Shown piece by piece: positions 1 through 6,675 of a DNA stretch of 20,388 nt. Source of the stretch: a virus. Within the stretch, counting starts at the first letter, position 1, and every line of letters begins with the position of its first letter. The stretch covers positions 1 to 20,388 of IMG/VR virus record IMGVR_UViG_3300025671_008664; one strand, 5' to 3'. The notes under the pieces were generated by a model. That model was not told where the DNA came from and did not search any database. It saw only the letters and a list, made by a program, of their open reading frames with translations. The position numbers and the translations under genes were made by a program.

Positions 1-156
1 GTCCAAGAGTGGGAAGAGAACTTTGATGAACTCTTTGCCAGAGTTGAAAATGGTGAGACAATTGGTGTTATAAATGAAGATGGCAAAGCGGCAGTGTTCG
101 CACCTGCAGATGACCCCATCCTCAACCTTTACACCGATCACGATGAAGCATCTTAA
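1..156 (+). CDS. Phd/YefM-like antitoxin-family protein (partial, 5' end missing)
   Basis: The reading frame is open from base 1 to the TAA at 154-156 and gives the last 51 residues of a protein whose start lies outside the window. The stretch reading NFDELFARVENGETIGVINEDGKA resembles the Phd/YefM fold: a helix with spaced Leu/Phe, then a GE-T turn, then a strand with DGK-A. In that family the N-terminal part binds DNA and the C-terminal tail neutralises a toxin. The C-terminal tail here is short and acidic (DDPILNLYTDHDEAS), which would be little room for toxin binding. The next gene does not resemble a known toxin, so an orphan regulator is as likely as a toxin-antitoxin pair. The family call is by pattern only. 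Confidence 0.6.
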   Translation, partial: VQEWEENFDELFARVENGETIGVINEDGKAAVFAPADDPILNLYTDHDEAS

Positions 157-180
157 AGACAGTTATTCATCTGTCCACAC

Positions 181-195
181 TCTTGGTAACCAAGA
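181..195 (+). repeat. Short inverted repeat upstream of the 235 gene
   Basis: TCTTGG (181-186), loop TAA, CCAAGA (190-195) form a perfect 6-bp hairpin or a 15-bp operator-like palindrome. It overlaps the weak -35 region of the putative promoter ending at 212 and lies after the stop of the first gene. It could be an operator or a weak terminator, but no T-run follows it. Confidence 0.4.
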
Positions 196-212
196 ACAAT
201 CTCCCTTATAAT
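183..212 (+). promoter_or_regulatory. Putative sigma70-type (early) promoter
   Basis: A perfect -10 box TATAAT occurs at 207-212. An 18-base spacer precedes it, with a weak -35 TTGGTA at 183-188. The start codon of the next gene is at 235, leaving about 16 bases of leader. The -35 falls inside the inverted repeat at 181-195. Confidence 0.5.
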
Positions 213-234
213 AAAAGAGTCAAACAAAAGAATC

Positions 235-450
235 ATGACTGTTACTTCTAAGTTCAAAAAAGATCTCAGCACTCTTCGTTCAGCTGTTGAGGGTGTTTTT
301 TATCTTGATGTAAAGAATCCAAAACTTTATCGTAAAGTTCGTAAGTATTATGAAAATGGAGGAATCCAATTCTCTGGAGATCCCCTGGACGATTATGATA
401 TCCTAATCGATTGTCTGGCTGAGGATCTGGAAGTTGTTGAGGCTTCTTAA
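235..450 (+). CDS. Conserved-type small phage protein, unknown function
   Basis: This 71-residue protein is lysine-rich at the N-terminus (SKFKKDL) and strongly acidic at the C-terminus (DDYDILIDCLAEDLEVVE). It has no signal peptide, membrane segment or recognisable catalytic motif. The centre, NPKLYRKVRKYYENGGIQFSG, reads like a compact helical hairpin followed by a turn. A TATAAT box lies 22 bases upstream of the start, and the next gene begins two bases after its stop, so the two are probably co-transcribed. The charge split and size would suit a small nucleic-acid or protein-binding factor, but nothing in the sequence fixes a function. Confidence 0.75.
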   Translation: MTVTSKFKKDLSTLRSAVEGVFYLDVKNPKLYRKVRKYYENGGIQFSGDPLDDYDILIDCLAEDLEVVEAS

Positions 451-452
451 TT

Positions 453-677
453 GTGAAAACTTTATTGGAACGTGAAGGATACCGATTTATTGAAAAAGGT
501 ATCCTAGAGATCAATGGTAAACCTGATTACCGTCTTCAAAAACAGGATTACTACACAAAACGTTGGAATGACATTTATCTTTTTGACAATGGAATGCAAT
601 GTTCCTTAGCCATGGAAGATATTGAATACGCCAAATGGCTTGATCCTGATCGTGTTCCTTGTTATATCAAAGACTAA
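453..677 (+). CDS. Small unknown protein, GTG start
   Basis: The protein has 74 residues and opens with GTG at 453, two bases after the previous stop. A GAGG ribosome-binding site lies about ten bases upstream, inside the end of the previous gene. The sequence is rich in Tyr, Asp and Trp (LQKQDYYTKRWNDIYLFDNG) and has no signal or membrane segment. The alternation of charged and aromatic residues suggests a small beta-rich cytoplasmic fold. It probably shares a transcript with the 235 gene. I do not recognise the family. Confidence 0.7.
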   Translation: MKTLLEREGYRFIEKGILEINGKPDYRLQKQDYYTKRWNDIYLFDNGMQCSLAMEDIEYAKWLDPDRVPCYIKD

Positions 678-683
678 TCTTAA

Positions 684-691
684 TCTAAATA
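684..691 (+). promoter_or_regulatory. Cyanophage/T4-type late promoter octamer (CTAAATA variant)
   Basis: TCTAAATA lies 19 bases before the ATG at 710, in the short gap between two genes. It differs from the T4 late consensus NATAAATA by C for A at position 2; such variants are reported for cyanophages. Other octamers in the window match better. Confidence 0.5.
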
Positions 692-709
692 CTTCAAAAC
701 TTTAGGACT

Positions 710-946
710 ATGACTACAAAGAAATCATCCACATACATGTCTCAGTACGACAAAGAAGTCGAGACAAGACTGGAAGCAATTGAAGCTGAACTTGCTTCAA
801 TCAAACAAGCTTTGGCAGCAAATGCACAGGCACCTGCAGCAACAGCACCTTCTTCTGATGTTGAGGCAAAACTCAACACTCTGATCGCTGTTCTGAAATC
901 AAATCCAAAGAACAATATTGAGAAACTCTCCAAAGGAACTCTTTGA
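710..946 (+). CDS. Small coiled-coil protein, unknown, late-promoter context
   Basis: This protein has 78 residues. Residues about 12-37 (YDKEVETRLEAIEAELASIK and on) show a clear heptad pattern of hydrophobics and fit a short coiled coil or trimerisation helix. An Ala/Pro-rich linker at about 38-50 follows, then a second helical stretch (VEAKLNTLIAVLKSN). No signal peptide or catalytic motif is visible. A late-type octamer at 684-691 suggests expression with virion genes, so a small structural or assembly accessory is plausible. Its stop at 946 borders the hairpin array at 981-1135, which would be the 3' part of its transcript up to the terminator at 1153-1182. Confidence 0.75.
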   Translation: MTTKKSSTYMSQYDKEVETRLEAIEAELASIKQALAANAQAPAATAPSSDVEAKLNTLIAVLKSNPKNNIEKLSKGTL

Positions 947-980
947 GATTTGAGTCACGGATGGACTTAAACAGTACTGG

Positions 981-1135
981 TCGGGATGTGGTCTAATGAC
1001 CCTCGGGTTTCCTGGTTCCTAAAACTAGGTGGTGGAGTCAATGACCTCTGGTTTCCAGTTTCCTAAAAACTGGTGGTGCGGATGGGGGTAACACTCCCGC
1101 CTAGTTTCTTGCTTCTAGTTAAAGAGCAAGTGGCG
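981..1135 (+). repeat. Tandem array of three two-hairpin units (candidate structured RNA)
   Basis: Each unit has a short first hairpin, a linker ending in (G/A)GTTT, a 7-bp second hairpin and then TGG(T/C)G. First hairpins: GGTC/GACC (990-1001, loop TAAT), GAGTC/GACCTC with one bulged base (1035-1048, loop AAT), GGGGG/CTCCC (1084-1098, loop TAACA). Second hairpins: CCTGGTT/AACTAGG (1011-1029), CCAGTTT/AAACTGG (1055-1073), CTTGCTT/GAGCAAG (1108-1130). The first two second-hairpins share the loop CCTAA. The arms differ between units but pairing is kept, which is covariation-like evidence for RNA structure. Function is unknown; it is either the 3' UTR of the 710 gene or a separate small RNA ending at the terminator. 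Confidence 0.65.
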
Positions 1136-1152
1136 TGCATGAAAGACCTTAT

Positions 1153-1182
1153 AAAGACCCTTGACATCAGGGGTCTTTTTTT
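1153..1182 (+). terminator. Intrinsic terminator before the polysaccharide block
   Basis: A perfect 8-bp stem AAAGACCC/GGGTCTTT (1153-1160 with 1171-1178) encloses a 10-base loop. Four further T residues (1179-1182) extend the T-run of the 3' arm to seven. It would end the transcript that runs through the small genes and the hairpin array. Confidence 0.85.
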
Positions 1183-1189
1183 GTATCAT
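1161..1189 (+). promoter_or_regulatory. Sigma70-type promoter embedded in the terminator
   Basis: A perfect -35 TTGACA at 1161-1166 lies in the terminator loop. A 17-base spacer leads to TATCAT at 1184-1189, one mismatch from TATAAT. It points at the epimerase gene starting at 1214, with an expected transcript start near 1196. It is the only good promoter seen ahead of the 20-gene block. Confidence 0.65.
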
Positions 1190-1213
1190 AGATAGAAAGA
1201 AACTTTTTTATTA

Positions 1214-2269
1214 ATGTCTGAACATAAGAAGACAGCACTGGTACTGGGTGCTGGTGGATTCATTGGAAGTCACATGGTAAAACGACTTCGTTCGGAAGGC
1301 TACTGGGTTCGTGGAGTTGATCTCAAGCGTCCTGAGTTTAGTCAGACTGAAGCGAATGAGTTTATTGTTGGAGATCTCCGAGATGTAAGTATTGTTCGTA
1401 GGGCACTCAGGTTTGGTGGGCCCAGTAACACCTTCTATTCTCAGATTTCAGAACAATTCCTTTCACCCTTTGATGAGATCTATCAGTTTGCTGCTGATAT
1501 GGGTGGTGCTGGTTTCGTTTTCACAGGTGAGAACGATGCAGACATCATGCACAACTCAGCAACAATCAACCTGAATGTTCTTGAGGAACAAAGGAAACTC
1601 AACGATTTCCATCAAGTAAATAAAACTAAAATCTTTTATTCTGGATCTGCGTGTATGTATCCAGAACATAATCAACTGGATCCAGAAAACCCTGATTGCC
1701 GTGAAGAATCTGCATACCCCGCTAATCCAGATAGTGAATATGGATGGGAAAAACTTTTTTCTGAAAGACTCTATCTTGCTTATAATCGCAACTACGGGAT
1801 CCCTGTTCGTGTTGCTAGGTATCACAATATCTTTGGTCCTGAAGGAACCTGGGATGGTGGAAGAGAGAAAGCTCCAGCAGCCATCTGTCGTAAGGTTGGA
1901 AGACTCCCAGACGTAGGTGGATCCATTGAAGTTTGGGGTGATGGACAACAGACTCGATCATTCCTCTTTATTGATGAGTGTATTGAAGCTACCAGACGAA
2001 TGATGGACAGTGACTTCATGGGTCCTGTGAACATTGGTTCTGAGGAGATGGTCACTATCAATCAACTGGTCGAAACTGTCGCTAAGGTTTCTGGAAAAGT
2101 AGTTCGTAGAGAACATAAGTTGGATGCACCTCTGGGTGTGAGAGGTAGAAACTCCAACAATGATTTGATTAGAGAGAAACTTGGTTGGGATTATGGGATG
2201 ACTCTTGAAGAGGGAATCTCCAAAACTTATAATTGGATTAGAGAACAGATTCAAAATGAACAGAATTGA
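1214..2269 (+). CDS. GDP-mannose 3,5-epimerase-like NAD-dependent epimerase
   Basis: This is an extended short-chain dehydrogenase of 351 residues. The NAD-binding GAGGFIG is at 12-18. The catalytic region SGSACMYP carries Cys147, Tyr176 and Lys180 form the YxxxK pair (EYGWEK), and REKAP with Lys219 and QQTRSF with Arg248 follow. These segments match the plant GDP-mannose 3,5-epimerase pattern, in which Cys and Lys act as the acid/base pair and GDP-D-mannose is converted to GDP-L-galactose or GDP-L-gulose. It is the first gene of the polysaccharide block, 18 bases after the expected transcript start. No strong ribosome-binding site precedes it. It overlaps the next gene by 14 bases. Another GDP-sugar epimerase activity is possible, but the match to the catalytic set is good. 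Confidence 0.85.
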   Translation: MSEHKKTALVLGAGGFIGSHMVKRLRSEGYWVRGVDLKRPEFSQTEANEFIVGDLRDVSIVRRALRFGGPSNTFYSQISEQFLSPFDEIYQFAADMGGAGFVFTGENDADIMHNSATINLNVLEEQRKLNDFHQVNKTKIFYSGSACMYPEHNQLDPENPDCREESAYPANPDSEYGWEKLFSERLYLAYNRNYGIPVRVARYHNIFGPEGTWDGGREKAPAAICRKVGRLPDVGGSIEVWGDGQQTRSFLFIDECIEATRRMMDSDFMGPVNIGSEEMVTINQLVETVAKVSGKVVRREHKLDAPLGVRGRNSNNDLIREKLGWDYGMTLEEGISKTYNWIREQIQNEQN

Positions 2270-2996
2270 TGATTACGGAAAACTCAAAACAAGAATCGTA
2301 ACTTGGTTGAGTAATTATCTCAATGGTAGTGGGTTGAAATCATTTGTGGTCGGTGTCTCTGGTGGCATCGACTCCGCTGTGGTTTCAACTCTTTGTGCTG
2401 AGACTGGACTCCCTGTTTATGTGGTTGGAATGCCCATTCACCAGGATGAAGGACAACGAACCCTCTCACAGGATCACATGAAGTGGTTGGTTGACACCTA
2501 TGAGAATGTTTCCATGGTTCAATTTGATCTGACGAGTGTCTTTGAGGAGTTCAAAAAGTCTTTGTCTGGTTATGCTCAGAACACACTGGCACTTGCCAAT
2601 ACTCGATCCCGTCTGAGAATGGTAACTCTCTATCAGATTGCTGGTGAGAACTCTGGTCTGGTTGTTGGTACAGGAAATAAAGTCGAAGATTATGGTGTGG
2701 GATTCTACACTAAATATGGTGACGGTGGTGTTGATATCGCACCTATCGCTGATCTCTACAAGACTGAAGTATGGGAACTTGGAAAACATCTAGGCGTAAG
2801 TCAGGATATTATCGAAGCACAACCAACTGATGGTCTCTGGGATGATAAGAGAACTGATGAAGATCAACTAGGAGCATCTTATGCTGACCTAGAACTGGCA
2901 ATGGAGACTGGAACTGGTCCTGCCGTTAGGGAACTTCACTGGTTCAATAGTCGAAACAAACATAAAATGGACCCTATTCCTACATTCAAGCTATGA
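2256..2996 (+). CDS. nadE: NH3-dependent NAD(+) synthetase
   Basis: This 246-residue protein of the N-type ATP pyrophosphatase family has the P-loop SGGIDSA near residues 37-43. Further family signatures are GTGNKVEDYGVGFYTKYGDG, the region VDIAPIADLYKTEVWELGKHL, and a basic tail HKMDPIP. It should amidate and ring-close deamido-NAD to NAD with ATP and ammonia in the cytoplasm. There is no N-terminal glutaminase domain, so ammonia would be the direct nitrogen donor. I use ATG 2256; an upstream in-frame start at 2205 would lie deep inside the epimerase gene. The gene overlaps both neighbours (14 and 4 bases) and so is translationally coupled. It may supply NAD to the five or so NAD(P)-dependent enzymes of this block. 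Confidence 0.85.
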   Translation: MNRIDDYGKLKTRIVTWLSNYLNGSGLKSFVVGVSGGIDSAVVSTLCAETGLPVYVVGMPIHQDEGQRTLSQDHMKWLVDTYENVSMVQFDLTSVFEEFKKSLSGYAQNTLALANTRSRLRMVTLYQIAGENSGLVVGTGNKVEDYGVGFYTKYGDGGVDIAPIADLYKTEVWELGKHLGVSQDIIEAQPTDGLWDDKRTDEDQLGASYADLELAMETGTGPAVRELHWFNSRNKHKMDPIPTFKL

Positions 2997-4147
2997 AAAT
3001 CGGTGTAATCGGGGCTGGCAGACTTGGTATCTGCTTTGCCCTTCTGTGTGAAGCAGCAGGATATGACGTATTGGTTTCTGACATTAGAGATGATTATGTC
3101 AAGTCAATCAATAATAAAAGAATCAAAACCAATGAACCTGAGGTTTTGAATCTTCTTAGAGCATCAACAAATCTTAGAGCAACAACCAATAACAAAGAAG
3201 TTATTGATGAATGTGATTTGATTTACACTTTGGTTTCAACTCCATCATTGGAAGATGGGTCTTATGATGTGTCTTCAGTGTGGCAAGTTGTTGAAGATTT
3301 CCAAGACGTAAAGGAAACCAAATACTTTGTAGTTGGTTGTACTACCAATCCTGGAGATTGTGAAAGATTCCAATCAAAACTTCCAAAGAATGTAAAAGTT
3401 TTTTATAATCCAGAATTCATTGCACAAGGTTCAATTGTCAATGACTTGAGAAGAGCCGACATGGTTTTGTTGGGATATGATCTCAATGATTCAACGGTCT
3501 CGAATGTTGTAAGTGACATCTCGAATCTTTATAAGAAGATTCAAACAACAAGATCAATTGTTTGTACGATGTCAACAACGGCGGCAGAGATTACTAAGAT
3601 TGCTTTGAATTGTTATCTGACAACCAAGATCAGTTATGCCAACATGGTTGGAGATGTTCTCCGTCAAGCAGGATGTGGTGATGAGATTCGTAGTGTTTTG
3701 ACTGCGATTGGAACAGACACTCGTGTGGGACGACAATATCTTGGTTATGGATTTGGTTATGGTGGTCCTTGTCTCCCCAGAGACAACAGAGCATTTGCAC
3801 ACTTTGCACAGAGTGTTGGACTTGATTACAACCTTGGATATGTTACTGATGAAATCAATAACCAACATGCAAAGTTCCTTCTTGATTTCTTCCTGAAGAT
3901 CAATCCAGATAAACCTTTCTATTTTGATTCAGTTACTTATAAGAAAGGAACTGACATTCTCACTGAGAGTCAACAAATGAGATTGGCTTTGGATCTTTTA
4001 TCAGAGGATCGTGTTGTTTACATCAAAACTGATTCGAGAATCGATCCACAAGTTTACTCAGATCTTGATAGAACCTACCATGATAGGGTAAGATTTGTCG
4101 ATAGTAAAGAAAATATTACTGAAGGAATCTTTGTGGTGGATCTATGA
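2993..4147 (+). CDS. UDP-glucose/GDP-mannose dehydrogenase family enzyme
   Basis: This 384-residue protein has an N-terminal Rossmann motif GAGRLG (7-12). The middle domain contains STTAAEITKIALNCYLTTK with Glu199, Lys202 and Asn206. The catalytic cysteine is Cys260 in GYGFGYGGPCLPRD. This set defines NAD-dependent four-electron oxidation of a nucleotide sugar (UDP-glucose, UDP-N-acetyl sugars or GDP-mannose) to the uronic acid. The C-terminal UDP-binding domain is somewhat short compared with family members of 430-450 residues, so substrate cannot be read from it. Its ATG overlaps the nadE stop (ATGA), and its own stop overlaps the next start the same way. Placement beside NAD synthetase is notable because each turnover uses two NAD. 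Confidence 0.85.
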   Translation: MKIGVIGAGRLGICFALLCEAAGYDVLVSDIRDDYVKSINNKRIKTNEPEVLNLLRASTNLRATTNNKEVIDECDLIYTLVSTPSLEDGSYDVSSVWQVVEDFQDVKETKYFVVGCTTNPGDCERFQSKLPKNVKVFYNPEFIAQGSIVNDLRRADMVLLGYDLNDSTVSNVVSDISNLYKKIQTTRSIVCTMSTTAAEITKIALNCYLTTKISYANMVGDVLRQAGCGDEIRSVLTAIGTDTRVGRQYLGYGFGYGGPCLPRDNRAFAHFAQSVGLDYNLGYVTDEINNQHAKFLLDFFLKINPDKPFYFDSVTYKKGTDILTESQQMRLALDLLSEDRVVYIKTDSRIDPQVYSDLDRTYHDRVRFVDSKENITEGIFVVDL

Positions 4148-5055
4148 TTGGATATGATCGGTTAGGAACAAATGGAAGATTTGGTAACCAACTCTTTCAA
4201 TATGCAGCACTGAGAGGTATTGCTGCTCATCATGGTTATGACTGGTGTATTCCTCCAGACTCTCATGAAACCTTTGCAAACTATGGAATGCATCATCCAT
4301 TCAAGATGAAGCATCTTCAAGAAAAGAATCTCGGATTCGTTAACTCAAATGTTGCACCTCAGGCAATGTTTAGTTTTGATAGCTTGAAACAATTGAACCC
4401 TGGAACAAAGAATGTCACCGAGTCTTGTTATAACTTTGATGAGAACCTCTTTAATAATTTTGAGGATAATTGCAACCTTGATGGCTATCTACAAACTGAG
4501 CGTTATTTCAAGCACATTGAGAATGAACTTAGGGAGGATCTTGAATTCAAAGATGAGATCTTTAATGTCTGTAATGAGTTCGTTTCTCAATTTGAAAACA
4601 TCATCTTCCTCCATGTCAGACGAGGAGACAATGTTGGAAGAGAAGATTATTATCGCATGATGACCTTTGATTATTATCAAAGAGCTCTGAAACACTTTGA
4701 TGATGATGTGAGTGTTCTTGTTTGTTCTGATGATCCTGAATGGTGTTCACAACAAGAGTTCTTTGAGGATGATCGTTTCCTTATCAACACTGATGTTCCA
4801 GAGTATGGTCATTTGTGTTTAGAGGGTGATGGTCGTCAAAGGTACTCAAAGGTTCCTTACACTGATCTTTGTTTGATGTCTCTGTGTAATGGTGCGATTC
4901 TTTCTTCTTCAACTCTTGGTTGGTGGGGAGCTTGGTTACAAAAGAACAGAACAAATCCAATCATTGTTCCAGAACATTGGTACGGTCCTGTTCTTGAAGC
5001 AGTCAATGACTGTAGGGATCTTTATCCCAAAGAGTGGACAGTAATTCCAAACTAA
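4144..5055 (+). CDS. GT11-family (alpha-1,2-fucosyltransferase-like) glycosyltransferase
   Basis: The protein has 303 residues. The N-terminal block GRFGNQLFQYAALRGIA (11-27) and the donor-binding HVRRGD at 157-162 are hallmarks of GT11 and related GDP-fucose transferases. A conserved C-terminal motif SSSTLGWWGAWL and an IIVPEHWYG strand follow. Family members transfer L-fucose, or sometimes another GDP-L-sugar, to a galactose 2-OH. GDP-L-galactose, the product of the epimerase at 1214, differs from GDP-L-fucose only at C6, so it is a possible donor; this is inference. The gene is coupled by ATGA to the dehydrogenase and stands one base ahead of the next gene. A paralogue lies at 5875. Confidence 0.85.
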   Translation: MIGYDRLGTNGRFGNQLFQYAALRGIAAHHGYDWCIPPDSHETFANYGMHHPFKMKHLQEKNLGFVNSNVAPQAMFSFDSLKQLNPGTKNVTESCYNFDENLFNNFEDNCNLDGYLQTERYFKHIENELREDLEFKDEIFNVCNEFVSQFENIIFLHVRRGDNVGREDYYRMMTFDYYQRALKHFDDDVSVLVCSDDPEWCSQQEFFEDDRFLINTDVPEYGHLCLEGDGRQRYSKVPYTDLCLMSLCNGAILSSSTLGWWGAWLQKNRTNPIIVPEHWYGPVLEAVNDCRDLYPKEWTVIPN

Positions 5056-5056
5056 A

Positions 5057-5878
5057 ATGAAACAAGATCTAAAGGATGTAACATTCATCATCCCAATCAG
5101 AATTGAATCAAAAGATCGAATGAGAAATGTGGTAACCGTCTTGTGTTACCTTCTTTCCAACTTTGAAACCAAAGTCATTCTGAAGGAAGTTGATCGTGAA
5201 TCCGTCTTCAAACAATATGTTCTTCCTCAGGTTATAGAGTATCTGGATGGAGATGTAAGTAATCTTCATCACATCTTTGAGGAATCTGATCCAGATGATC
5301 CTATGTTCTATAGGATGAGATATCTGAATGAGATGATTCATATGTCTGAGACTGAGATCGTTTCTAACTATGACACTGATGTTCTCCTTCCTCGTATGTC
5401 TTACTTGGAGGCACAGGAGATGATCATGTGTGGAACTTATGATGTTGTTTATCCTTATGGCAAAGGAATTTGGCAGAAGAAGATCAACGCAACTGATGAG
5501 ATGGTTTCAGATTTTCTTTCTAACGATTGTGATTTCTCTTACTTAGAGAAAAACTTTGAACCCGATAACGCTGAGAGTGGTCACGTTCAGTTTATTCGTC
5601 GAAGTTCTTACATTGGTGCAGGAATGGAGAATGAGAACTTTATTTCTTATTCACCAGAAGATAAAGAAAGAATTCATCGATTTGGTTTGTTAGGTTATAA
5701 CGTTGGAAGAATCGATGATACTGTCTATCATCTTGAACATGCCAGAACACCAAATTCTTGGATAACAAATCCCTACATGAAACAGAATTTTGAATTGTGG
5801 GATTACTTGAAAGGTTTGAGTCGAGAAGAACTCACACAATATTATCAAGAACAAAAGTATCTAAAAAAATATAAATGA
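5057..5878 (+). CDS. GT-A fold glycosyltransferase (GT2/galactosyltransferase-like)
   Basis: This 273-residue protein starts with a strand TFIIPIRIESKDRMRN typical of GT-A enzymes. The stretch EIVSNYDTDVLLP places a DxD metal/nucleotide-sugar motif at Asp106-Asp108. The region SGHVQFIRRSSYIGAGMENE, about 60-90 residues later, resembles the acceptor-side loop with an acidic base found in galactosyltransferase N-terminal-domain and GT27-like proteins. It lies between two GT11 genes, so all three may act in order on the same chain. It overlaps the next gene by 4 bases. Donor and linkage are not readable. Confidence 0.75.
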   Translation: MKQDLKDVTFIIPIRIESKDRMRNVVTVLCYLLSNFETKVILKEVDRESVFKQYVLPQVIEYLDGDVSNLHHIFEESDPDDPMFYRMRYLNEMIHMSETEIVSNYDTDVLLPRMSYLEAQEMIMCGTYDVVYPYGKGIWQKKINATDEMVSDFLSNDCDFSYLEKNFEPDNAESGHVQFIRRSSYIGAGMENENFISYSPEDKERIHRFGLLGYNVGRIDDTVYHLEHARTPNSWITNPYMKQNFELWDYLKGLSREELTQYYQEQKYLKKYK

Positions 5879-6675
5879 TTGGTTTTAACTATCTCGGAAG
5901 ACTAGGACAACTGGGAAACCAGATGTTTCAATATGCAACTGTCATGGGGGTGGCGTCTGGAATTGGAGCATCTTTCTGTGTGCCCAAACACGATCAAGTT
6001 GTAACGGATTCTTTAGGAAACAAACTTCGAGTTGAACTCTTCGATGTGTTTGAGATTCCCGAAAAGAATATTGGGTTTGTTCCTGGACCTGATCTAAATG
6101 AACAAGACTTCACTTATGATCAACGTTTGGTTCAACTTAAGAAGGATCAGGATGTGTCACTAGTTGGATTCTTTCAAAGTTATAAGTACTTTGATGACAT
6201 CAAAGAACAGGTGAAAGAACATTTCACATTCAAACAACAGATTGTTGATGAGTGTCGTGAAATGGTGAGTTACTTAGACAATCCAGTTGCACTTCACATT
6301 CGTCGTGGTGATTATCTAATCAACTCAGCCAATCATCATAATCTTTCAATGGAATATTATGAGAAAGCATTAGAAGAGTTTCCAGATCGTCAGGTTGTTA
6401 TTTTCTCTGATGATCCTTTGTGGTGTTTCACACAAAAACTTTTTGCTGATGATAGATTTTTAGTTTCAGAAACAAATAGTTCTTATCATGATCTCTATCT
6501 GATGACTCAGTGTAGTGATTTCATTATCGCTAACTCTACATTCTCTTGGTGGGGAGCTTATTTGGCAGATAAAGGAACAGTAATTGTTCCTAACAAATGG
6601 TTTGGTCCCAATAACGATCATAAATCAACAAGGGATCTCTATCCTCCCCACTGGAAAATTATACCTTACTCATAA
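5875..6675 (+). CDS. Second GT11-family glycosyltransferase
   Basis: The protein has 266 residues and the same architecture as the gene at 4144: GQLGNQMFQYATVMGVA (11-27), HIRRGD at 141-146, SDDPLWC in the donor domain, and NSTFSWWGAYL near the C-terminus, followed by VIVPNKWFG. The two are clear paralogues but differ through the acceptor-side half (about 30-130), so a local duplication followed by divergence, or separate acquisition, is likely. It is coupled at the front (ATGA) and its stop shares one base with the next start. The expected donor is GDP-L-fucose or a related GDP-L-sugar. No GDP-fucose synthesis gene other than the epimerase-like one at 1214 is in the window. Confidence 0.85.
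   Translation: MIGFNYLGRLGQLGNQMFQYATVMGVASGIGASFCVPKHDQVVTDSLGNKLRVELFDVFEIPEKNIGFVPGPDLNEQDFTYDQRLVQLKKDQDVSLVGFFQSYKYFDDIKEQVKEHFTFKQQIVDECREMVSYLDNPVALHIRRGDYLINSANHHNLSMEYYEKALEEFPDRQVVIFSDDPLWCFTQKLFADDRFLVSETNSSYHDLYLMTQCSDFIIANSTFSWWGAYLADKGTVIVPNKWFGPNNDHKSTRDLYPPHWKIIPYS

Larger units (their letters stand above)
947..1213 (+). other. Gene-free stretch with structured repeats, terminator and promoter
   Basis: This is the longest non-coding gap in the window. It holds a three-unit hairpin array (981-1135), an intrinsic terminator (1153-1182) and an overlaid promoter (1161-1189). Short ORFs here, such as the 11-codon one from 961, are not convincing. No tRNA cloverleaf can be drawn. 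Confidence 0.8.

Noticed and set aside
961-996. 11-codon ORF starting ATG at 961
   Set aside because: Too short, no ribosome-binding site, and the end runs into the first hairpin; successive repeats are in different frames, so the array is not a decayed coding repeat.
981-1135. tRNA genes or a CRISPR array in the hairpin region
   Set aside because: No acceptor stem/CCA or T-loop (TTCRANY) fits a cloverleaf, and the repeats differ too much in sequence and spacing for CRISPR; only structure is shared.
2205-2255. Upstream in-frame start for NAD synthetase
   Set aside because: It would add 17 residues coded inside the epimerase; family members begin near the residues after ATG 2256.
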